Of a stretch of 5,660 bases of DNA, positions 1-5,518 are shown one piece after another. The stretch's first letter is position 1, and each line of letters begins with the position of its first letter. Source of the stretch: Planctomycetota bacterium. Its GTDB lineage: Bacteria > Planctomycetota > UBA1135. The notes under the pieces were generated by a model that saw nothing but the letters and a program-made list of their open reading frames with translations, was not told where the DNA came from and did no database searches. Location of the stretch: NCBI GenBank assembly GCA_003501525.1, contig DNPI01000242.1:1-5660 (forward strand), in the 5' to 3' direction. The position numbers and the translations under genes are program-made.

Positions 1-12
1 ACGCTTCTTCAT
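1..12 (-). CDS. Possible start of a minus-strand gene running off the window (Met-Lys-Lys-Arg...)
   Basis: Only four codons are visible: ATG at 12-10, then Lys, Lys, Arg to the window edge. The ATG overlaps the TGA stop (11-9) of the small minus-strand ORF upstream as an ATGA, a common arrangement of translationally coupled genes. A basic start of this kind is typical of an exported or membrane protein, but four residues cannot identify anything. The call depends entirely on the ATGA overlap and may be chance. Confidence 0.22.
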
Positions 13-194
13 TTGCATAGGGCCGTTTCTTCTGGTTCGAAGAAAGGTCTCGGATATAGAGCGGGGGTCCGGTGAAAACTTTCCTTTGCCATGCTCAACA
101 ATCCAGCGGCAAGAAAGAGCAGGGGGAGAGCTGAAAAAACGAGGTGTCCCCCTAAAAAAATCTTCCTCCAACTGCTAATCAAGGAAGTGAGCAT
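9..194 (-). CDS. Possible small single-span membrane protein (61 aa), doubtful
   Basis: The ORF encodes 61 residues with a basic N-terminal stretch, one strongly hydrophobic segment at about residues 15-35 (rich in Leu, Phe and Ala) and a polar, proline-containing tail. That is the outline of a small single-pass inner-membrane protein; I recognise no family. In favour: the hydrophobic profile, and the ATGA overlap with a possible next gene at 12-10. Against: no Shine-Dalgarno sequence precedes the ATG at 194, since the upstream bases are C-rich. The start lies only 25 bp from the ATG of the divergent glycosyltransferase gene, leaving no room for separate promoters. A plus-strand frame is also open across 2-178. 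No earlier start exists, because a stop lies in frame at 206-204. Confidence 0.33.
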   Translation of the reverse strand: MLTSLISSWRKIFLGGHLVFSALPLLFLAAGLLSMAKESFHRTPALYPRPFFEPEETALCK

Positions 195-201
195 AGGGGG
201 A
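121..201 (+). promoter_or_regulatory. Leader with two alternative stems that could free or mask the ribosome-binding site
   Basis: Seen directly: AGGGGGA at 121-127, TCCCCCT at 147-153, and a second AGGGGGA at 195-201. The middle element can pair with the first (7 bp, 19-nt loop). It can instead pair with the last, extended to 8 bp by 154 with 194 (39-nt loop), and that second pairing covers part of the G-rich ribosome-binding site of the 546-aa gene. The two pairings exclude each other, as in an attenuator or riboswitch expression platform. No known aptamer is recognised, no transcription start is known, and short G and C runs can match by chance, so this is a hypothesis. Confidence 0.25.
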
Positions 202-203
202 GG
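196..203 (+). promoter_or_regulatory. Shine-Dalgarno sequence GGGGGAGG for the 546-aa membrane protein
   Basis: GGGGGAGG contains the GGAGG core (199-203) complementary to the 16S rRNA tail. The distance to the ATG at 220 is 16 nt, longer than the usual 5-10, and the second in-frame ATG at 229 is further still. A TTG at 210 sits at better spacing but in another frame, which closes near 321. The true start frame is fixed by the TGA at 211-213. Confidence 0.5.
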
Positions 204-219
204 TTAGCCTTGAGCCCGC

Positions 220-1860
220 ATGGAAACCATGCCTCCGGTGTCTGGAAAGCGTCTTGTCACGGCCCTTTGTCTAGGGGCTGTTCCCGCGGTCATGGCATTT
301 GCTGTGCAGGCATCGGCTTTTAAGGGCAACGATTTCGCCTTCGCTTGCATGGGAGCAATTTGTGTTGCAGGTTGCATTCTTTTCCTGAAGAAGGGTGAAA
401 TTCTATCCGGAACACTTTCTTGGTCTCTTCTTCTTTGTTTTGCTCTTTTCCCCGTTGGCATAGGAGCGCTAGTCCTTGATGTCCCAGTCACAAATGACGA
501 AGAGGCTTATCTGTTGCAGGCAGATTTGTTTGCGGCAGGGGACACGGTGGAAAAGATGTCTCCTGCACCAGAGGCACTGTTCCGTCGGCAAGTATTTGAA
601 GATGCGACCTCTGGAGTGCGATTTTCGAAATATCCCCCTGGTACCTCTTTAGCGCTGGCGATTGGGACTTGGCTGGGAAGCCCACGATTCTCCATTTTCC
701 TTGCAGCTTTCCTTGACCTCATTTTCTTAATTGGTATTTGTAGAGCTTTAGGTATTGCTAAGCCCGGTAGCGTTGCTCTCCTGTTTGCTTTTGCCCCCTT
801 TCACCTTCTCGTGCATACATCTTTTCAGTCTGAGGTGTTTACTGTACCTGGGATTCTGGCTGGTTACTGGGCACTCCTTAACTTGCGGAAAACGCAGCAT
901 TCCGCGTGGCTCCTTTCAGCAATCGTAGGAGCTGCTGCTGGTTGGGTTTTTCTATGTCGCCCTCTTACCGGCGTTGTTTTTGCCTGCGCTTGTGCTCCAT
1001 CGCTCCTTTTTCGTCGGCATGGACTCGGTTCAATTTTTGGGGCTATCTTGGGAGGACTCCCGTTTCTTGGCTTGCTGCTTTTTTGGCAGTTCGAGCGAAC
1101 GGGTGATATTTGGCTGAGCCCATATCACCTTTATGCGCAAGCGTTTGGTCCTTGGGACGCAGGCTTACTTCAGCAAGGTATTCGTTCGCCTTTGGATGTT
1201 TATGGCAATGGTGATTTTTTCTTTGGCTTCCTAGGGCAATTTGCGAAATGGTCCGTTGCTCTGGGTGGGATTCTTGGTGCCGTAGGATTGGGATTCTGGG
1301 GCCTTTCTCGACTTCGTTCTCGAGACGGCTGGGCAGGTCTTCTCCTCTCTATTGGCCTGCCTCTTGCTTATTCCTTCCACTGGTACCCAGGACACTGGGG
1401 GTATTTAGGGCCACTGTATGCATTTGAAAGTCTTGCTTTTTTGACTTTTGGGTTTGTATTTATTTTAGAACAAGCTCCCACTCGCTGGGCTAGAGGCCTG
1501 TCTTGTGGGGCTTTAGTTTGGGGCCTTATTTGTTTCCTTTCGAATTTGACGGCTCTTGAAGCTCATTCAACTTGGCGAGCAGGCCCCGTGTCCGCTGCTG
1601 TCGAGCATGCCCCGCGCAATGCTGTCATCCTTTTGCCTTCGTCCCCCGAAGGCATGAAAAATTGGGTGACTTCGAGATGGCCCTTTCAAGATAACGAGCC
1701 TGTCATGATTCGCGAGCAGCGCAATTTCGTCGCAACTATGGAATCTTTAGAGCGCCTTGGCCTCACCAATCGGCCTGTATTCAGGTTTATTCCTGCGAGT
1801 GGGATTGTCCCGTTGGAATTGGTTCAGCGATTGGACGAGTCTTCTAAATCAAAGGAATAG
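220..1860 (+). CDS. GT-C type multi-spanning glycosyltransferase-like membrane protein (546 aa)
   Basis: A polytopic inner-membrane protein with about a dozen hydrophobic segments between residues 10 and 445, then a soluble tail of about 95 residues. After three N-terminal spans comes an acidic motif, Asn-Asp-Glu-Glu-Ala-Tyr (92-97), in the first large outward loop, followed by Lys-Tyr-Pro-Pro-Gly (137-141). An acidic pair in this loop is the usual GT-C catalytic position, where lipid-linked sugar donors are used (PMT/ArnT-like families). Arg-Pro-Leu-Thr (247-250), a Tyr-rich loop (302-305) and a His/Gly/Tyr segment (387-403) ending in Phe-Glu also resemble this superfamily. The tail (about 455-530) is predicted to be extracytoplasmic. 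ATG 220 is the first start after an in-frame stop at 211; ATG 229 is the alternative. The 3' end overlaps the convergent 305-aa gene by 37 bp. Sugar and acceptor cannot be read from sequence; it could be annotated only as a hypothetical membrane protein. Confidence 0.82.
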   Translation: METMPPVSGKRLVTALCLGAVPAVMAFAVQASAFKGNDFAFACMGAICVAGCILFLKKGEILSGTLSWSLLLCFALFPVGIGALVLDVPVTNDEEAYLLQADLFAAGDTVEKMSPAPEALFRRQVFEDATSGVRFSKYPPGTSLALAIGTWLGSPRFSIFLAAFLDLIFLIGICRALGIAKPGSVALLFAFAPFHLLVHTSFQSEVFTVPGILAGYWALLNLRKTQHSAWLLSAIVGAAAGWVFLCRPLTGVVFACACAPSLLFRRHGLGSIFGAILGGLPFLGLLLFWQFERTGDIWLSPYHLYAQAFGPWDAGLLQQGIRSPLDVYGNGDFFFGFLGQFAKWSVALGGILGAVGLGFWGLSRLRSRDGWAGLLLSIGLPLAYSFHWYPGHWGYLGPLYAFESLAFLTFGFVFILEQAPTRWARGLSCGALVWGLICFLSNLTALEAHSTWRAGPVSAAVEHAPRNAVILLPSSPEGMKNWVTSRWPFQDNEPVMIREQRNFVATMESLERLGLTNRPVFRFIPASGIVPLELVQRLDESSKSKE

Positions 1861-2741
1861 CTGACTACTTGGCCTGCTAGCCCCACTAGGGTCGTTTTTA
1901 TTCCTTCACATTCGAATGTATAAGTTCCCAAAGGGAGTGGGCCGAATGAAAGAGTGCTCCCATGTGAAGGCGTCGCCAAATTAAGTAAGCCATTAGGCGC
2001 GGTTCGTGAGGCTTTCACAATCGATCCCTCCGGAACACCTTCCAGTTGGAATCGACTTACTGGGACACTGAAGCGTAAATCCTCTGGGTGGTCAATATCG
2101 ATTTTGGGCAGAGAGAAGATTTCCCATGGTGAGGACGGAGGTAAGCCTGGGGCATAAATCGAAAGGGAATACTCGCCACGGGTAAGAGGCGTAAGGGACG
2201 ATTTTCCCTCAGAATCCGATATGCCTATGCAGGGTGCTAATAGTGGGTTTTTCGATTCTCGCATCACAATAAGAGATTCAGCTAAAGGAGTCTCTTGCGT
2301 ATCCATTACAAGAATCGAAATCGTTGCGGGTGCCCGCCGTAGGTTGCTATTCGTTCCTTGAGTTTTTTGAGGTGCAAATCTCAAACCTTCCTTGGGAAAG
2401 GTTTTGGAAGGACCACCTGATAACAATTCGTGACTTGGCAGGGAGGCTAACCAGCGAAAAGGGCCTTCTCCAACGATATTGAGTTGCGCTAAGCCTTTGC
2501 TATTAGCCGTTGCATACGAAACGGATGGTTCTATTAAAACTAGGGTGGCGCCTTTTGCAGGCTCTCCAATACTGTTTTGCATCAAGACTGTCACCTGGCG
2601 GGGTGGGGAGACAGTTTCTGGTTCTTGGAATGGTGATAAGGGGGAATCAGAAACGCGAGGCGTTAATTCTGGGCCACCAAACCAGAGAATGCCGAGCCCA
2701 ATTAGAACGGGAGAGGCCCAAGCTAAATACGAACGTCGCAA
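1824..2741 (-). CDS. Exported protein with three carboxypeptidase-regulatory-like repeats (305 aa, TTG start)
   Basis: Residues 1-5 are basic, and residues 6-22 form one hydrophobic segment acting as signal peptide or membrane anchor. There is no lipobox Cys. A Pro/Ser-rich linker (about 23-48) leads to three beta-sandwich units: about 49-125, 138-228 and 230-298. Each starts with a Val/Ile-rich strand and ends with a strand like Arg-Gly-Glu-Tyr-Ser-Leu (188-193) or Leu-Gly-Thr-Tyr-Thr-Phe (271-276), the pattern of the CarboxypepD_reg-like fold. The units are more diverged than in the upstream gene. No catalytic motif is seen, so a structural or binding role is inferred. The start is TTG: the only other in-frame landmark upstream is a stop at 2750-2748, and the TTG gives a complete export signal. 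It lies 13 bp after the 875-aa gene without its own clear ribosome-binding site, implying translational coupling. Its last 37 bp overlap the end of the convergent glycosyltransferase-like gene. Confidence 0.85.
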   Translation of the reverse strand: MRRSYLAWASPVLIGLGILWFGGPELTPRVSDSPLSPFQEPETVSPPRQVTVLMQNSIGEPAKGATLVLIEPSVSYATANSKGLAQLNIVGEGPFRWLASLPSHELLSGGPSKTFPKEGLRFAPQKTQGTNSNLRRAPATISILVMDTQETPLAESLIVMRESKNPLLAPCIGISDSEGKSSLTPLTRGEYSLSIYAPGLPPSSPWEIFSLPKIDIDHPEDLRFSVPVSRFQLEGVPEGSIVKASRTAPNGLLNLATPSHGSTLSFGPLPLGTYTFECEGIKTTLVGLAGQVVSYSFDLEDSSNR

Positions 2742-2754
2742 GGCTAATTAGTCA

Positions 2755-5382
2755 TTACCTCTTCTTGAAGAGGACATTGCCGACAGTGTTTAAATTTGCG
2801 TCAATTGTCACGGGAACTCGACGAGAGCGCCATCCACGTGTACCCGTTCGCAGGGTCCAGTTCCCAAAAGGGACAAAGGTCGCGCTGAATGCTCCGCTAC
2901 TTTGGATACTGATTTCTCTTCTCCCTACTCCTTCAGCTTGTCCTTGCGGTTCAAGGACGCCCCAGCCGCCAGGAACGGGTTGTGTCTCTCCATTTCTTTC
3001 CCACATAGCGGTTCCTCGGACCTCGGCCAATTCAAGGTGAACGTCTATTTGTTGTGTGTCTCCGGGGTGGAGCTCAACTCTTTGGCGAAACAACCCTGTG
3101 GGGCCTTCCTGATTGTCATCGCCTTGGAAGACACCTTCCGGATATTCCCTTGGAGGAGACACAAGAAGCCACCAGTCACCGGGTTCTATCGCAGCAACTT
3201 CGAATGCTCCTGCCTGGCTAGTGCTTGTGGAGCGGACTTTTTCGAGGACACTTCTTTGGCTGCGGATAGGGTCGCTGCCGACATCATCTAAGCCACGTGC
3301 TACTAGGTAAATGCCAAACTCTGGCAGAGGAATCCCATTTACAAAAACGGTTCCTTTCACATTGGCTTTGCCAGCTAAGTCTAAATCTAGGATTGCTGAT
3401 GCCCGGCCACCTTCGGCTACCTCTACTTCCTCTAATCGAGCGAGAGGCTCACCACCTATCCAACGAAAAATTTCATCAATCCTGGAATCGACTTCTCTTA
3501 GTTCTAATGTCCAGGATCCCGGATATATCTCGTCGAAACTAAATCGACCCTCTGGGTCGACCAAAGCATCCAGGCTTTCCAAGCCTGGAGCTGTTGCTGT
3601 AACTCGTAAAGTCCCAAAGGCGCTGACATCCCCTGCTATTTGACCATCAATGCCAGAGGGGCTTTTCAGCTGGAGGAAAATTTCTTGTAGGTTGTTTACG
3701 AGAGCAATTTCCTCTGATTCAGCTGGGGAAAATCCTGAGTAAAGAGCTTCCACTCTGAAGTCAGCGGAGGGGAGTCCAGCGAAGCGGAACGCTCCCTCAC
3801 TGTTCGAACTAGTTTGCTTAATAATTTTTCCGTCTCGCCGATTACTCAGTAAAGCTTGTTCCAATCGGCTGTTTGACCTGCCGCCGTCTAGGCGTCGCAG
3901 ATGGAGTCTAGCGCCAGAAAGGGCTACGCCTGAGGGATCGACTACTACTCCCCTGATTTCTCTTCCTATTTCGAGGGTAATGCGGAACGGGCCTAGTGGG
4001 CTGCTTGCGTCTTCACGCAGACTAAACCGCCCGGTGGCGATAGGGGTGTAGCCTTCTGCACGAGCGACAAGACGGAAATCCCTGTAGCCTCCCCGCCATT
4101 CGGTCGGAGAATCGAAATCTACGGCAAGGTCGAAGGAACCATCTTTTCCGGTATTCGCCGTGGAAACAGGCTGTTGAGTGAGAGGGTCCGACCGCCGGCT
4201 ATCAGGAACGAGGGCAATAGAGGCTCCCTGTATAGGGGCACCTCCTGGCCTCGTCACCCATCCTTTAATGCCAGGGACGGGTCGCAGAACCACCTCTTGA
4301 AAATTCCGATGTTCGCCATTTCTGAGCCAACGATTGACTAAGAAGTATCCGGATGCCTGAATGCGAAGTAGCACACGGCTGGTCCCGCGAGCGAGGTCGA
4401 AGCGGAAACTTCCGTCTTCTTCAGTTTCGAAGGTTCTGGTAGTTTGTTCATTGGGGAGGCATTCAATCCGGACATTTCCGAGAGGGCGGCCTTTTTCGTC
4501 GAGTAGCGTTCCGGCCAAGACTTCTGAGGGGGAGAGCATGACTGTGAGGTCATCCATTTGGCTTGCATCTTCTGCAAATACTGCAGCAGACCATTCTGTA
4601 GCAAAGCCTTCTGCTTCGGCGCGAACCCGAATACGTCCAGGTGGAAGAACGGGTAGATGGAATTTCCCGTTGTTGCCAGATATTGCTTCTACACCTTCCA
4701 GGGGTTCTAGTCGCGAGAGCATCCAGTACGGAGCCGTCCCTAGATCAGGTTCCTCGGCTGCTACGACGCGAGCTCCTTGCAGGGGGACTCCACTAGAAGA
4801 CATAACTGTTCCGGTGAGGGCGAAACCTTTTGCGAGCTGAATGTCACCTAAGTCGCGAGTTCTCCCTGGTTGAGAAGGGAGATTGATCATCGATTTCGTG
4901 GGGAGACCTTCCGCTTTGAATTCCAAGACGAATCGGAGACCTTCTCTAGGGGCTTCATGAACGGCAAAGTAGCCTTTTCCATTTGTGGTGTAGCGATTTT
5001 CAGTTGCTGGGCCACGACCATCTTCTCCGCTCTGATTCCGATAGATGGCAAAAGCTTGAATTCCAGCAGCAAGGACTTCTATTCCGATTGCAGGGTTTCC
5101 ATTTGGGAGCAAAACTCGGCCTATAAAAGCTGGTATCCCTAAGGAGGGGTCGTAGCTTTTTTGTACTGCCCCTTCCTCGGTGGCGATTTCTATCCTTTCG
5201 CCAGTGTCGCTCTCAACCGTGACTGTAGAACTATTAATGACGCGAGGGATCTCACCGTACTCTTGGTGGGCCTCAGGAATTAGATTGCCCACGGATTCTC
5301 CCGTGCCGACGGACTGCAACATCCACCCCACTAGGGCAATGATGCCTATTAGTAGCAGCAAAACAGGCTGTCGGGTTTTCAT
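2755..5382 (-). CDS. Large exported protein of eight tandem carboxypeptidase-regulatory-like domains (875 aa)
   Basis: The N-terminus is basic (Met-Lys-Thr-Arg), with a hydrophobic stretch at about 7-22 that serves as signal peptide or anchor; no lipobox. After a linker (about 25-83) the rest divides into eight units of about 80-115 residues: 86-181, 187-283, 287-367, 370-472, 474-573, 575-667, 673-787 and 788-873. The shared pattern is a Gly-x-Val strand, Gly-x-Pro-(x2)-Gly-Ala, a central (Thr/Ser)-x-x-x-Gly-x-Phe turn and strand, and a closing Leu-Pro-Pro-Gly then Ala-Glu-Gly-Tyr/Phe (clear at 239-260 and 441-445). This is the CarboxypepD_reg-like Ig-type fold. Peptidase, TonB-receptor and sorting domains are all absent, so an elongated scaffold, adhesin or envelope protein is inferred. 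Only one Cys (308) is present, so disulfides do not stabilise it. The gene heads a two-gene operon; its ATG at 5382 lacks a strong Shine-Dalgarno sequence. Two tight hairpins lie within the coding strand at 3544-3589. Confidence 0.9.
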   Translation of the reverse strand: MKTRQPVLLLLIGIIALVGWMLQSVGTGESVGNLIPEAHQEYGEIPRVINSSTVTVESDTGERIEIATEEGAVQKSYDPSLGIPAFIGRVLLPNGNPAIGIEVLAAGIQAFAIYRNQSGEDGRGPATENRYTTNGKGYFAVHEAPREGLRFVLEFKAEGLPTKSMINLPSQPGRTRDLGDIQLAKGFALTGTVMSSSGVPLQGARVVAAEEPDLGTAPYWMLSRLEPLEGVEAISGNNGKFHLPVLPPGRIRVRAEAEGFATEWSAAVFAEDASQMDDLTVMLSPSEVLAGTLLDEKGRPLGNVRIECLPNEQTTRTFETEEDGSFRFDLARGTSRVLLRIQASGYFLVNRWLRNGEHRNFQEVVLRPVPGIKGWVTRPGGAPIQGASIALVPDSRRSDPLTQQPVSTANTGKDGSFDLAVDFDSPTEWRGGYRDFRLVARAEGYTPIATGRFSLREDASSPLGPFRITLEIGREIRGVVVDPSGVALSGARLHLRRLDGGRSNSRLEQALLSNRRDGKIIKQTSSNSEGAFRFAGLPSADFRVEALYSGFSPAESEEIALVNNLQEIFLQLKSPSGIDGQIAGDVSAFGTLRVTATAPGLESLDALVDPEGRFSFDEIYPGSWTLELREVDSRIDEIFRWIGGEPLARLEEVEVAEGGRASAILDLDLAGKANVKGTVFVNGIPLPEFGIYLVARGLDDVGSDPIRSQRSVLEKVRSTSTSQAGAFEVAAIEPGDWWLLVSPPREYPEGVFQGDDNQEGPTGLFRQRVELHPGDTQQIDVHLELAEVRGTAMWERNGETQPVPGGWGVLEPQGQAEGVGRREISIQSSGAFSATFVPFGNWTLRTGTRGWRSRRVPVTIDANLNTVGNVLFKKR
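3544..3589 (-). repeat. Two adjacent perfect hairpins inside the 875-aa gene
   Basis: On the plus strand, TCGACCC (3544-3550) and GGGTCGA (3554-3560) form a 7-bp stem with a 3-nt loop. Eight bases on, TCCAGGCTT (3569-3577) and AAGCCTGGA (3581-3589) form a 9-bp stem, also with a 3-nt loop. In the minus-strand mRNA they fall in repeat 6, around residues 600-612. Neither is followed by a long U run, so a terminator is unlikely. They may pause ribosomes or act in RNA stability, or they may be a by-product of codon choice. Confidence 0.6.
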
Positions 5383-5403
5383 TCAATAGCTCTATGGCAG
5401 AGG

Positions 5404-5438
5404 GTTGGTTATTGTAGTTAAACACTCTGGTGCGTCGA
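5404..5438 (-). promoter_or_regulatory. Putative sigma-70-type promoter of the two-gene repeat-protein operon
   Basis: Read on the minus strand: a -35-like TCGACG (5438-5433, 4 of 6 matches to TTGACA), a 16-nt spacer, and a -10 TACAAT (5416-5411, 5 of 6 matches to TATAAT). Transcription would begin near 5404 and give a leader of about 22 nt before the ATG at 5382. The position is right and the -10 is good, but the call is by eye and the organism's sigma-factor preferences are unknown. Confidence 0.42.
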
Positions 5439-5450
5439 GGTTTCGAGGTA
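5435..5450. repeat. Two tandem copies of TCGAGGT(T/A) over the -35 region
   Basis: TCGAGGTT at 5435-5442 is directly followed by TCGAGGTA at 5443-5450, so seven of eight bases repeat with an 8-bp period. The first copy overlaps the -35 hexamer of the putative minus-strand promoter, a position where a regulator could bind. Two short copies could also be chance. Confidence 0.35.
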
Positions 5451-5466
5451 ATTGGCTGAATATGCT

Positions 5467-5498
5467 TTGACGTCATTGGCTTCTCCTCTCGGAGTAAT
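5467..5498 (+). promoter_or_regulatory. Weak candidate promoter for proS
   Basis: TTGACG (5467-5472) is a good -35 match. The nearest -10-like sequence, AGTAAT (5493-5498), matches only 4 of 6 and stands 20 nt away, beyond the usual 16-18. GGAG at 5491-5494 is too far from the ATG at 5519 to be its ribosome-binding site. It lies in a small CTCC/GGAG inverted repeat (5483-5494). This is the best plus-strand candidate I can see in the 136-bp divergent gap, but it is poor. Confidence 0.18.
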
Positions 5499-5518
5499 GG
5501 CGGTCGTAGAATCCTTTC

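Noticed and set aside
2..178. Plus-strand frame open from the window edge to a TAA at 176-178, which could be the end of an upstream gene
   Set aside because: The 58 codons encode no recognisable motif and have a Lys/Ser-rich low-information tail; it competes with the minus-strand ORF. Sequence to the left is needed.
210..323. TTG-initiated short reading frame well spaced from the GGGGGAGG site
   Set aside because: It is out of frame with the GT-C gene, rich in Cys, Gly and His in the manner of a shadow frame, and ends after about 37 codons. It could be a leader peptide, but nothing else supports that.
1874..1902. Possible terminator after the GT-C gene (CTAG repeats followed by five T)
   Set aside because: The best stem is only 3-4 bp and the site lies inside the opposite coding region.
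1908..1919. 12-bp perfect palindrome ACATTCGAATGT
   Set aside because: A palindrome of this length is expected about once per 4 kb by chance, and it lies in a coding region with no promoter nearby.
2510..3040. Plus-strand frame of 176 codons opposite the operon junction
   Set aside because: It is antisense to two well-supported coding regions and has no domain pattern or ribosome-binding site.
4361..4840. Plus-strand frame of 159 codons rich in Ser, Arg and Pro
   Set aside because: It is antisense to repeats 2-4 of the 875-aa protein, and its composition is the typical mirror of that strand.
5468..5475. TGACGTCA palindrome in the divergent gap
   Set aside because: Eight bases is too short to be significant alone, and the sequence overlaps a -35-like hexamer that explains part of it.
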